Assembly (NCBI GenBank): GCA_030158665.1 | Contig: JAOASM010000036.1 | Location: 52,838-116,837, forward strand | Direction of reading: 5' to 3' | Source of the DNA: Sediminibacterium sp. | GTDB taxonomy: Bacteria; Bacteroidota; Bacteroidia; Chitinophagales; Chitinophagaceae | DNA: 64,000 bases | Part shown: positions 47,318 through 56,051 of the stretch, one piece after another | How the letters are laid out: every line of letters starts with the position of its first letter | How positions within the stretch are numbered: position 1 is the stretch's first letter | Translations under genes and position numbers: made by a program | Notes under the pieces: model-generated | What the model was told of the DNA's origin: nothing | The model's input: the letters and a program-made list of their open reading frames with translations, nothing else | The model's database searches: none

Positions 47318-47896
47318 ATGGTATTCAAATTAGACGAACTCCTTACAATTGTCTTTACTTTATTCGCCGTAATTGATATCGTGGGTTCTATCCCATTATT
47401 GATTTCGATGAAAGAAAAAGTAGGGGTGATTAAATCCTTTAAAGTGACACTCATCTCTGGTGGACTGATGATCTTATTTTTGTTTTTAGGAAAACCCTTT
47501 TTACAAATATTAGGATTGGATGTAAAATCTTTTGCAGTTGGTGGATCAATTGTGATTTTTCTTTTGGGACTTGAGATGGTATTAGGACATGAAATATTTA
47601 AAGGAGATAAAAATGAACATGCCGGTGCGGTAGTACCCATCGCCTTCCCTATCATTGCTGGAAGTGGGACCTTAACTACAATCATGTCCCTAAAAGCTAA
47701 TTTTGATGAAGCTTATATTGCAGCAGGTATCATTATCAATTTAGTGATTATCTATATTGTATTAAAATCACTCAACTTTATTGAACGTATGCTTGGCCCA
47801 GGAGGCCTTTTAGCTGTTCGTAAATTCTTTGGTGTTATCTTATTGGCCATTGCTGTCAAGATCTTCTCAAGCAATATCGCAGCATTAAAAAAGTAA
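47318..47896 (+). CDS. marC: MarC family membrane protein
   Basis: A 192-residue integral membrane protein with six hydrophobic helices, in the MarC/UPF0056 family (FAVIDIVGSIPLLISM, FAVGGSIVIFLLGLEMVLG, AFPIIAGSGTLTTIM). Despite the name, a role in antibiotic resistance is not supported for the family, and the transported substrate is unknown. Start directly follows the btuB terminator. Convergent with the next TonB receptor. Confidence 0.9.
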   Translation: MVFKLDELLTIVFTLFAVIDIVGSIPLLISMKEKVGVIKSFKVTLISGGLMILFLFLGKPFLQILGLDVKSFAVGGSIVIFLLGLEMVLGHEIFKGDKNEHAGAVVPIAFPIIAGSGTLTTIMSLKANFDEAYIAAGIIINLVIIYIVLKSLNFIERMLGPGGLLAVRKFFGVILLAIAVKIFSSNIAALKK

Positions 47897-47932
47897 TATT
47901 AATTACTGATTTAATACTTATGACTTACTTAT

Positions 47933-47967
47933 AAAAAAAGAGGCAGCCTTTTGGACTGCCTCTTTTT
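47933..47967. terminator. bidirectional terminator between marC and the TonB receptor
   Basis: AAAAAGAGGCAG ... CTGCCTCTTTTT, a 12-bp stem with A and T tracts on both sides, in the 92-base spacer between convergent genes. It can end transcripts from both directions. Confidence 0.85.
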
Positions 47968-47988
47968 ATTTTAAACAAGATGAAAAAA

Positions 47989-50196
47989 CTAGAAACTAAA
48001 CTTAGCTTGAAGTACATAATTTCTGCCTAGCGCAGAAATCCCACTAGCAAAATATCGATAATTTAAGTCGGCTATGTTTTCAATTTGAAAACTTAAACTT
48101 ATCTTTTTATTCGCTTGATAGCTTGTGTTGATATTCCAGATCTGCCAACCCGGCATACCATCCTTAGTGGCGTAAATTTCATTGTCTTCGCCATTCAAAT
48201 TGTAATCCTCAATATGCTTCCATCCATTGAACACAGTGAATAATTCAGCAGAAAATTGCTTTACATCATGCTTTAACCCAATCCTGCCATAGGTTGGGGG
48301 GATATGGTCTAAAGGCATTTCTAGTGCACCATTATTATACCTGCCCTTGGTGTAAGTATACGTTGCCGCCAAAATAGTGTTAGGCGTTAAATGCGCTGAT
48401 CCATTGATATTAAAGCCATATACAACCGCCTTCGCTTTATTTTGTGTAGCATATACATCACTCACTATACCTTGATACAAAATTGAACTTGCATTATTCC
48501 ATTTGAATTGATCTACCACCAATGCATTTTTAAACCAGGTATAAAAAAGGGAAGCGCCAATACTATAGGTGGAAGTTGTTTTAGATACATTCAATTCTGC
48601 GTTATAAGTATACTCTGGTTTTAGATCCTTATTTGGCACTACTACATATCCAGTCCTAGTATCAAATACTTTAGTTAAATCATCCACATTGGGCGCTCTA
48701 AATCCACTGCTTAGCCCAAAAGCAACCCTTAATCCATCTGCACCATTGTAAGCCATACCTAAGTTGCCAGTTACTGCAGTATTATTTTGTTTGGCATCCG
48801 TAAATGGAAAATGCATTAGTGCTGTGTCTTTAAAGTTAGCATTCAATTGCACATTGTTCAAACGTATGCCGCTATTCAATACCCAATTGCCTGCCAAAAA
48901 CTGAGTATGTTGCGCATAAATTGCATGATTGGCCATGTTAGTTGGTCCATCGCTATACCTTGTGGTAATTGCAGTTTGCAAATTGGTTGCGATATTATTT
49001 CGATAAGCTGTGGAGCCCACTTTATTATAATAAGACTCCATACCAAGATGCAGTTCGCTTGATTTTCCAACATGTAATAGATCCATGTTTAAGCCGACTA
49101 AATCAACCGCTTCAAACCTGTAATCCTTATTGTTTGATTTAAACTTTCTACTTATCCTACTCTCTTCCAAATGCTGGTAGTTGACATTAGCAGTGAACTC
49201 CTGAAAATAGCCACTCAATTGTTCTTTAGTCAATTTATACCCAACCATATTTCGAACCTGAGGTCCATAATACCACTCTGCATATACAGGCATACCTCTA
49301 TTCGTTTCGGTTAAACGATCGTAACGATTGATATTAGAAGAATTAGAGATTTGCACATTCAATAAATGGGTGGTATGCTCATTAGGTCGATACAATACTT
49401 TCTGTAATAAATCAGTTTGATTGTATCCGCTTAACTTTTGACTATTGACTGATGCACTATTGTCTTTAATAACATCAGTGTTATTTTCTCTAGCGACATA
49501 AAAAAATCTTTTACCAAAATCTGGATAGGCCGACAATCTCTTATTTCCTTGACGCATATCTCCAAAACTACTTTTAGTAAAAGATGTCAGATAAGCCCAT
49601 TTGTTGTTGGCAATATTAAAGTCAATATGCTGACGATGTTCATTTTGACCATTGCCATACCTATAAATTACATTTCCATTGGCTTTCCAAGGTGCTTTTT
49701 TTGACGCAAGATTAGATTTAAAAAGCTGGGGCTGTTTCGTAAATAAATTAACTACCCCACCCAATGCATCACTACCATATAAAGTGGAACTTGGGCCATA
49801 ATTAATTTCTACACGATCCAAAATTAGATTATCCACCGTGATGATATTTTGCAAATGACCCGCCCTAAAAATAGCACTATTCATACGCACACCATCTACC
49901 ATCAATAAAACCCTACTAGCTTCAAATCCTCTCACCACTGGGCTTCCGCCTCCTGCTTGACTTTTTTGAACAAATACTTGACCCGAAGCAGTCAAAATAT
50001 CTGCTGTATTGGCTTGCTGCTGAAGCAATACTTTATCGGTTAAGGCAACCACCCTTTGTACAATATTTTTTGAAAGCGTCGGAAACTTATTGGCATAGAT
50101 CACTACATCTTGTAAGGGTTTACTTGTAGTATCAGATTGTGCCATTAAGTTCAACGTCATACAAAAAATAATTAGTACGCTTAATATTAAACGCAT
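47989..50196 (-). CDS. TonB-dependent receptor, haemin/haemoglobin type
   Basis: A 735-residue outer-membrane receptor with signal peptide (MRLILSVLIIFCMTLNLMAQ), plug domain (SQAGGGSPVVRGFEASRVLLMVDGVRMN split across two motifs, then YGPSSTLYGSDALGGVVNLFT) and a barrel ending NYVLQAKFSF. The GGGSPVVRGFEA and VRMNSAIFR segments are typical of the HmuR/haemoglobin receptor branch, suggesting haem uptake; other metals or siderophores cannot be excluded. A 9-bp inverted repeat lies upstream. Confidence 0.88.
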   Translation of the reverse strand: MRLILSVLIIFCMTLNLMAQSDTTSKPLQDVVIYANKFPTLSKNIVQRVVALTDKVLLQQQANTADILTASGQVFVQKSQAGGGSPVVRGFEASRVLLMVDGVRMNSAIFRAGHLQNIITVDNLILDRVEINYGPSSTLYGSDALGGVVNLFTKQPQLFKSNLASKKAPWKANGNVIYRYGNGQNEHRQHIDFNIANNKWAYLTSFTKSSFGDMRQGNKRLSAYPDFGKRFFYVARENNTDVIKDNSASVNSQKLSGYNQTDLLQKVLYRPNEHTTHLLNVQISNSSNINRYDRLTETNRGMPVYAEWYYGPQVRNMVGYKLTKEQLSGYFQEFTANVNYQHLEESRISRKFKSNNKDYRFEAVDLVGLNMDLLHVGKSSELHLGMESYYNKVGSTAYRNNIATNLQTAITTRYSDGPTNMANHAIYAQHTQFLAGNWVLNSGIRLNNVQLNANFKDTALMHFPFTDAKQNNTAVTGNLGMAYNGADGLRVAFGLSSGFRAPNVDDLTKVFDTRTGYVVVPNKDLKPEYTYNAELNVSKTTSTYSIGASLFYTWFKNALVVDQFKWNNASSILYQGIVSDVYATQNKAKAVVYGFNINGSAHLTPNTILAATYTYTKGRYNNGALEMPLDHIPPTYGRIGLKHDVKQFSAELFTVFNGWKHIEDYNLNGEDNEIYATKDGMPGWQIWNINTSYQANKKISLSFQIENIADLNYRYFASGISALGRNYVLQAKFSF

Positions 50197-50225
50197 TATA
50201 ATTATTTTAAAATGAAACTGAATCG

Positions 50226-50257
50226 CCTATCATTTGAAAAAATGACATAATGATAGG
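50226..50257. promoter_or_regulatory. inverted repeat upstream of the haem-type receptor
   Basis: CCTATCATT and AATGATAGG are perfect 9-bp inverted arms 14 bases apart, with a shorter nested pair (CATTT/AAATG). They lie in the 74-base gap before the receptor gene. No T-run follows on either strand, so an operator or mRNA structure is more likely than a terminator. Part of it (AATGATA) resembles half of a Fur site, weakly. Confidence 0.4.
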
Positions 50258-50270
50258 TCTGTCTTATGAA

Positions 50271-50867
50271 TTAGACAGCTTCTGGCGGGTGTAAAATCTC
50301 TCCTGTATAGCTACTCGAAATTGGTGTAGCATAGAATGAATATGTATTGATTACCAAGCTGGCATCAATAACCTGATGCTTACTTAATTGGATAGATTCA
50401 TATACTGAGTAAGTCGGATTCAATTTGATCTTGGAATCCTTAGCTTTCGAATTAGAGGTGGAGGAAGCATCTAACTCTTTGCTCAAATGATGTGCTTTGT
50501 TTTGATTGGCAACAATTGCTGCTTCTTCTTCATCGGATGCAGCAATAATCTCCCAACCAGCTGGCGTCTTAGTAATAGAAACAATATCATAGAACATCCC
50601 TTTGTAGCTAAATTCACGACCCTTTTCTTCCCAATGATATCCCTTGGGTAAAATGGATTTATCTTTCACTACAAATTTTATTTGATCCTCTTTTCTACCC
50701 TTTTTTGAATCGTCGTTTTCGGCTTTGATTTCATTCAATTTCCCCGCATCAATCATGGCAAAGCGTTCCTGCTCATGTACTTTTTCTTGAAGCCAATAAA
50801 AATAACTTAAACTACTTGTAGATAATAACAAAGCAGCAAAACAGAATATGGCAATGGCTTTTTTCAA
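50271..50867 (-). CDS. exported or membrane-anchored protein, not recognised
   Basis: A 198-residue protein with an N-terminal hydrophobic segment (MKKAIAIFCFAALLLSTSSLSYFYWL) that could be a signal or anchor. A Lys/Glu/Asp-rich stretch follows, then a central region with KGYHWEEKGREFSYKGMFYDIVSI. The C-terminal part includes ESIQLSKHQVIDASLVINTYSFYATPISSSYTGEILHPPEAV. I do not recognise a family. It lies 74 bases upstream of the haem-type receptor on the same strand and 40 bases after the large adhesin operon, so it could belong to either. Small companion proteins of TonB receptors are common in this phylum. Confidence 0.7.
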   Translation of the reverse strand: MKKAIAIFCFAALLLSTSSLSYFYWLQEKVHEQERFAMIDAGKLNEIKAENDDSKKGRKEDQIKFVVKDKSILPKGYHWEEKGREFSYKGMFYDIVSITKTPAGWEIIAASDEEEAAIVANQNKAHHLSKELDASSTSNSKAKDSKIKLNPTYSVYESIQLSKHQVIDASLVINTYSFYATPISSSYTGEILHPPEAV

Positions 50868-50907
50868 TAAACCTAAGGTACGGAAAAAACAACAATTTAA
50901 TATTCAT

Positions 50908-53127
50908 CTACCTTACCCAATACCAAATGATACCAGGATTTGGACTTGTAGATGTTCCGCCAGATGCATCTGAAAGCCAGGGAGAAGGTGTATAATATTG
51001 ATTATTTGAAACCATTGTACCCCACCAGTTTCCTGATCCCGTTGACAAAGTGATATAGCCAGTTCCGGAACCTGTTGTACTACTATACCATGGCATTCTT
51101 TGTGAAATTCCATTGTTTGCTGTGTTGTAGTTCCAGTTACCAAATTTAGTATTTATCGTTACGTCCGTTTGAGTATTGTCTGTTTTTACAAAACTATAAT
51201 TCCCATTTGCAGTCCAAATTCCACCAAAATTTCCTCGAGTATTTGCATCAATCATATATTGAAACCCACTTGCACTTCTTTTAATATAATCAGCCCAGCC
51301 TATGATTGAATAACTTACAGTTCCGGTGCTTGTAACATCAGAAGTAGTTGAAAAAGGAATTTCGGTATTGTAAGCAATTGCATTTGCATAAGTCCATACA
51401 GAGTTAGATGAATTTTTCAAAATTAAAGTCCATCCACCGTTGTCTGTCGTCATATCTGCATAAATTTTAAATGGCGCACCTACATTAATGTTTGCATTTT
51501 TAATCCAATAAAAACCATCGGTTGAATTGGGGTAATCTTGTTTAATTTGATATGCACTAGTGGATGCAGTATTGGGACTTAGTCCATCTTTTTCTGCATA
51601 AAATCTTGATTTATTGGCATTGAAATTATTCGTAATTTCTTGTTGCGTCAATTCACGAATATATACTTTAAAATTAGCTACATTCATATTCATCCTCCAA
51701 TTAAGATCGTTACGCCAACTTGAAATTCTACCTGCACCTGCATTAAAATTGGCATTCAATGTATTAAAATTGCCATAGATCTGACTCATTGATTGTTGCT
51801 CTCCATTAACATAAATTTTATTATTAGACTTAGCGTTAGTATTCATGACAAACACCAGGTGCCTCCATCCGCCAACAATACCCAAATAATCTGCCCTGGC
51901 ACTAGTCATTCCATATAAATCTCCTGCCGAAGTATTGTATCCTATATTACCACCACTCGTCCAAACATCATATAAACCAAATCCAAAATACATTCCAGTT
52001 GGCGAAGTCAATGAATTAGTCTTTACCCACATTTCCACCGTCACCACATTTGTGCTTCCAATATTTGCTGAAAAATCTGCATAGCTTGTAGTGCCATTAA
52101 ATACAATGGATCCACCATTAGCTGAATTAAAAGAGGTATTTGTTAATGTAACGTTAGATCCATTTCCGGATAAGTCATTCCAAGTAGTAGATCCACTACC
52201 ACTATAACTTGATGTATTGCCCGCATCTAGATGTAAAACCAACCCTGAATTAGAAATACATGTAATTGAAACACTACCATCACCAGTTGTATTGAATGTT
52301 CCGTATGAATTAATGTCTGTAATTGATTTCGAAGAACCACCACCACCGCCGCCATTTGCAGCACCTCCTCCTGCTCCACCACCACCACCATAAAATCCAG
52401 CACCACCGCCACCCGCACCTTGCCAAATGGTACCAATACCGCCAGCACCACCATTCATCCCATTACCATCCCCACCATGTTGTGCAGGCGCATTATCAAA
52501 TGCATACCCACCCACACCAGCAGCTGTAGTAGATGCACCATAACCAAATTGATATCTTGATGAAACAAGATATCCAGTAGCACCTTGCCCATTTGCAGCC
52601 GAACCAGTATTCGAATTTAAAGCTGTGCCTCCATTGTAATTTATTGTACCCCCAGTTCCACTTCCACCTCCACCACCTCCAGCAACCACTAATGCATTTG
52701 CAGTAGCAGGTGAACTAGAAGTAAACACACCAGACAAACCACCGCCTGCACCACCAAAGCCTGTTCCACTATTATCATTACCTCCATATCCTGCAAAACC
52801 ATATTTCGCAATTGCAGATTGTCCGGGGAATCCTCCAACTACGATGTATAATATTTGCCCTGGAGTAACATTTAATGTTGTAGTTATATTCGCACCTGCA
52901 CCACCCGGTTGACCTCCACCTCCCGTTCCACCTTTAGCACCAATAGCATTTACCTGAATAGTGGTAACTCTATTGGGTACGATAAATTGTTGAATCGCTC
53001 CAGTGTATGAAAAAGTCTGTGTATTAATATTAATTGGTTTTCTTAAAGCAAGATTGCGCGCTACAATTTGTGCACTTATGTTCATCTTGAAAGAAAGAAA
53101 TAATAATATGAAAATGAATTTACGCAT
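50908..53127 (-). CDS. secreted glycine-rich / LamG / fibrinogen-like protein
   Basis: A 739-residue exported protein (signal MRKFIFILLFLSFKMNISAQ). Roughly residues 45-285 form a glycine-rich domain with repeated GGGGG runs, like the glycine-rich domain of ALK-type receptors. Residues 293-505 are a LamG/concanavalin-like domain (LVLHLDAGNTSSYSGSGSTTWNDLSGNG, split motif). The C-terminal part (about 510-739) resembles a fibrinogen-related or intelectin-type domain (PFKIYADMTTDNGGWTLILK, ending IIWYWVR). Last gene of the cluster. It lacks an obvious T9SS sorting domain. Ligands are unknown; such domains usually bind glycans or proteins. Confidence 0.82.
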   Translation of the reverse strand: MRKFIFILLFLSFKMNISAQIVARNLALRKPININTQTFSYTGAIQQFIVPNRVTTIQVNAIGAKGGTGGGGQPGGAGANITTTLNVTPGQILYIVVGGFPGQSAIAKYGFAGYGGNDNSGTGFGGAGGGLSGVFTSSSPATANALVVAGGGGGGSGTGGTINYNGGTALNSNTGSAANGQGATGYLVSSRYQFGYGASTTAAGVGGYAFDNAPAQHGGDGNGMNGGAGGIGTIWQGAGGGGAGFYGGGGGAGGGAANGGGGGGSSKSITDINSYGTFNTTGDGSVSITCISNSGLVLHLDAGNTSSYSGSGSTTWNDLSGNGSNVTLTNTSFNSANGGSIVFNGTTSYADFSANIGSTNVVTVEMWVKTNSLTSPTGMYFGFGLYDVWTSGGNIGYNTSAGDLYGMTSARADYLGIVGGWRHLVFVMNTNAKSNNKIYVNGEQQSMSQIYGNFNTLNANFNAGAGRISSWRNDLNWRMNMNVANFKVYIRELTQQEITNNFNANKSRFYAEKDGLSPNTASTSAYQIKQDYPNSTDGFYWIKNANINVGAPFKIYADMTTDNGGWTLILKNSSNSVWTYANAIAYNTEIPFSTTSDVTSTGTVSYSIIGWADYIKRSASGFQYMIDANTRGNFGGIWTANGNYSFVKTDNTQTDVTINTKFGNWNYNTANNGISQRMPWYSSTTGSGTGYITLSTGSGNWWGTMVSNNQYYTPSPWLSDASGGTSTSPNPGIIWYWVR

Positions 53128-53129
53128 AC

Positions 53130-53744
53130 TTAAAAAATACTATCTCCCATTACAAATCCAGTTGTAGCTGTATTCATTACTAATCCAATGACACTATTCG
53201 TTGCTCTTGTTGTTAATCCGTTTGACGAATTCAATGTTACACTTGATCCAGCCAAAGTGATTGTACCAGCTCCCCCTTGTATTATCTGACAACTAAATCC
53301 AATAGGCAATGTATTTGGAACTGTAACAGTAATTGCGGATGAAGATGTGATTAAAAAAACTTTGTTATTATCTGTAGCGGCCAATGTAAATCCAGTGCTT
53401 TTTGTATTATCTATAATTAAACCATTTGAAATTTGAATCCAAGATGTTCCATTCCAATAATAATATCCTGGAACAACATTGTTAGGTGTATTTGTTGTGG
53501 TAGCTGTATTATAAACCAGCAAACCTGCAGCAGTAGCAAGCGCTGTTGTACCTGATAAACCTGTTAAAGGCGCAAATACGTTAGTTGCAGTTAGAGCAAC
53601 TCTTGGAGGCAAAAAACCTTTGTCGGCTGATGTTACATCCAGCTTCGCAGATGCGTTGGGCGTGGTTGTACCAATGCCTGTTTGTGCATTAACAATTGAA
53701 TAGGTCAACATGAATAAAATTGTTAAAATATTTTTATAACCCAT
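53130..53744 (-). CDS. small fibre-like protein with phage-tail-tip-like C-terminus
   Basis: From MGYKNILTILFMLTYSIVNAQ (signal, 204 residues). After the signal comes the stalk motif TGIGTTTPNASAKLDV, then GFLPPRVALTATN and PGYYYWNGTSWIQI, a pattern seen in many Bacteroidota fibre proteins. The last 90 residues (ITVTVPNTLPIGFSCQIIQG, GTITLAGSSVTLNSSNGL) resemble the C-terminal domain of phage tail proteins. The ATG overlaps the end of the upstream PA14 gene by 11 bases. I reject the ORF-track start at 53831, which lies deep inside that gene. Confidence 0.78.
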   Translation of the reverse strand: MGYKNILTILFMLTYSIVNAQTGIGTTTPNASAKLDVTSADKGFLPPRVALTATNVFAPLTGLSGTTALATAAGLLVYNTATTTNTPNNVVPGYYYWNGTSWIQISNGLIIDNTKSTGFTLAATDNNKVFLITSSSAITVTVPNTLPIGFSCQIIQGGAGTITLAGSSVTLNSSNGLTTRATNSVIGLVMNTATTGFVMGDSIF

Positions 53745-55080
53745 ATTTATGTTTTGTTGCATTATAATTTTGAAAAACTTCGTCTGCTGAAATCGAACGA
53801 TTATAGATTTGAATTGACCCAATGTAACCATTAAAACCTACAGCACCGCCACTCCTTGCATCGCCTAACCACAAAGCCGATTGCGTATAATTTGTTCTGC
53901 CTGCATTGTTAATAACAGAACCATCAGCAGCTCCATTGATATACATTTGAAGATTACCGCTAGAAATAGTAAACCCAATATAATACCAAGTATTCGTTGA
54001 CATAGCCGTTAATCCAAACATATTACTTTTACTGGTGGTATATAAATGTTGATAGTATAAACTACCATTAGGATAAATGTCATAATGAAAATCACTATAC
54101 CCTCCAGTATTAACATCTTGAAACCATTTTGTTAAAAAAATATTCCAACCATACCTTAATGTACTTGCTTTTAGCCAAATAAATACACTTATATCCCCTA
54201 TTGGAAAGTTAGCAGGCGTTTTACCAAAATCAATGTAATCTTGGTCTCCATCTGCATAAAAAATGCCAGCATTACTTGTATTGTAATTCATATTATTACC
54301 CATAGCACCTGTTGCATTTCCTTTTAAATCTGATACAGCAGTCCCGTACTTTGGATAAGTATACCAATTGCCTGGATCTACAGAAAAAACAAGGCCATTT
54401 GGAACAGCCTCCTCTCCAGATAATTCTTCAATATCTTGATACCAAATTGAACCATTTGATTCAGAAGGTTTTTTCCAAAATAATTGCATGACTTCTCCCC
54501 CTCCTCCTTCCTGCATCCTCGCTCTAAATGTATATTTCTTACCTGCTATTAATGAAATGGTTCCAGTATGTGTACCTATAGAAAAATTTCCGTGAGGACC
54601 ATAATGATTGACTACGTTTTGATCATTAATGAATAAATCTACTGCATCATCACCTTCAATTGAAAAAGTATAAGTGCCTGTTTGCTTTGGGATAAAATAT
54701 CCTGAAACTACAATTGTAAAACCATCTCCATTAAATCCAGTATAAGGTGCCTGATTTCCTAAAGCATTTTTCAAATCCGTTTGACTGAAAAAATTAATTA
54801 AGTTCGCAGCATAGCTAGAAGATGAATTTAAATTTCCAGTATTACTTGTTAAAGCTACATATCCAGCAAGTCTAAAGTTTGCCCCATTTGCAAAATTTGT
54901 TTCAAATTCAGCTGCATTAGCCGGGAAAGCAGAAGTTGAAGTACTGTACAAGCGATAATACAGAGACTTGTTGCCCTTTGGACGATTGCTTTCTAGCGTA
55001 GGATAATAACTTGGCATTATTTGAGCAAACGAACTATGCATTAATAATAAAGGAATAAGATGTAAAAATATTTTTCTCAT
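53734..55080 (-). CDS. secreted PA14 and LamG domain protein
   Basis: A 448-residue protein with signal peptide (MRKIFLHLIPLLLMHSSFAQ). Residues 40-225 are a PA14 domain (SGYFIPKQTGTYTFSIEGDD, VDLFINDQNVVNHYG, LIAGKKYTFRARMQEGGGGE), a carbohydrate-binding fold. Residues 228-448 are LamG-like (GLVFSVDPGNWYTYPKYGTA, ending IQIYNRSISADEVFQNYNAT). The final codons Lys-Tyr-Gly-Leu contain the ATG of the next gene. Likely surface recognition; no catalytic motif. Confidence 0.82.
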   Translation of the reverse strand: MRKIFLHLIPLLLMHSSFAQIMPSYYPTLESNRPKGNKSLYYRLYSTSTSAFPANAAEFETNFANGANFRLAGYVALTSNTGNLNSSSSYAANLINFFSQTDLKNALGNQAPYTGFNGDGFTIVVSGYFIPKQTGTYTFSIEGDDAVDLFINDQNVVNHYGPHGNFSIGTHTGTISLIAGKKYTFRARMQEGGGGEVMQLFWKKPSESNGSIWYQDIEELSGEEAVPNGLVFSVDPGNWYTYPKYGTAVSDLKGNATGAMGNNMNYNTSNAGIFYADGDQDYIDFGKTPANFPIGDISVFIWLKASTLRYGWNIFLTKWFQDVNTGGYSDFHYDIYPNGSLYYQHLYTTSKSNMFGLTAMSTNTWYYIGFTISSGNLQMYINGAADGSVINNAGRTNYTQSALWLGDARSGGAVGFNGYIGSIQIYNRSISADEVFQNYNATKHKYGL

Positions 55081-55082
55081 TA

Positions 55083-56051
55083 TTAATTACTCATTTCTCC
55101 TGAGACAATATAAACGCCCCCAACGTATAAAATAGTTGCAATAGCAAACTGTCCTGCTGTTTTTGTAAAGCTATTTCTGTTACTATATGTTCCTCCAAAT
55201 GTTATTTGTCCAGTAGATGCTTGCAAAACCATACAATTAAATCCTTCGGGCAAATTACCTGCTGACGGTAGTGTAAAAGTAGCAGCTGTGGTTCCAGTAT
55301 AGCGTAAAATCATTCCATTATCACTTACAGCAATATTTCTACCGGTATTTTCTGTACTCACATTGGAAACAAATCCACTCAATTTTGAAGAAGCGGTATT
55401 ACCTCCTGTTAAATTTCCACTTATTGCTACATCGCCTGTAACATCTAAGGCTTTTGTAGGAGCAGAATTCTTAATACCTACATTTCCGTTTTCTAAAATA
55501 TTAATCCCATTCGTCTCGGTTGCTCCACTAAATAAGCGCAGTCTTGCATTAGCGGATGTGGTTCCATATTGATCAATCGTCCAATCGGCAAGACTTCCGG
55601 TTAAAGATTTTTTGATAGTAATTTGTCCTCCCTCATTAATAGTTCCTGTTGGAAATAAAGATATTTCTCCAGGTATCGTTCCTGTAGCATTTCCTACAGT
55701 CAAAGTTGTTGATGGTGAAGTAGTACCAATACCCACCATGCCACCGTTAGGATTTAAGTACAAATTATAATTTATACTATAGTCATCTTTTTTTCTTGCT
55801 TGTATCCATGTACCGAAATTACTTGTCGAACTCATTAAACCGATATCAAGCAAATGAGTTACACTAGTACCGCTTAATCTAAAATGTCCGTTTTTAAGAT
55901 TATTACCGGAAGTTAAAGGATCTGCAGTTGTTGTTTCAATTTGAAACTTATTTACAGGCGTGGTAGTACCAATACCAGTTTGAGCAAATACCTTATTGAT
56001 AAATAAGGTATTAACTAATATAAATAATATTTTAAAAACTTTATTTTCCAT
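55083..56051 (-). CDS. fibre-like protein with GIGTTTP stalk and tail-tip-like C-terminus
   Basis: From MENKVFKILFILVNTLFINKVFAQ (signal, 322 residues); the six-residue longer ORF start is less likely because 56051 reproduces the 11-base overlap seen at 53734-53744. Two stalk motifs, TGIGTTTPVNKFQI and VGIGTTSPSTTLTV, bracket a beta-rich segment (GTWIQARKKDDYSINYNLYLN) also found in the S74 protein. The C-terminal 85 residues (AATFTLPSAGNLPEGFNCMV, ASTGQITFGG) have the same tip-like pattern as the 204-residue protein. Confidence 0.78.
   Translation of the reverse strand: MENKVFKILFILVNTLFINKVFAQTGIGTTTPVNKFQIETTTADPLTSGNNLKNGHFRLSGTSVTHLLDIGLMSSTSNFGTWIQARKKDDYSINYNLYLNPNGGMVGIGTTSPSTTLTVGNATGTIPGEISLFPTGTINEGGQITIKKSLTGSLADWTIDQYGTTSANARLRLFSGATETNGINILENGNVGIKNSAPTKALDVTGDVAISGNLTGGNTASSKLSGFVSNVSTENTGRNIAVSDNGMILRYTGTTAATFTLPSAGNLPEGFNCMVLQASTGQITFGGTYSNRNSFTKTAGQFAIATILYVGGVYIVSGEMSN

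Noticed and set aside
52227-52529. His-rich and Val-rich ORFs overlapping the glycine-rich gene
   Set aside because: They are out-of-frame or antisense readings of GGN codon runs.
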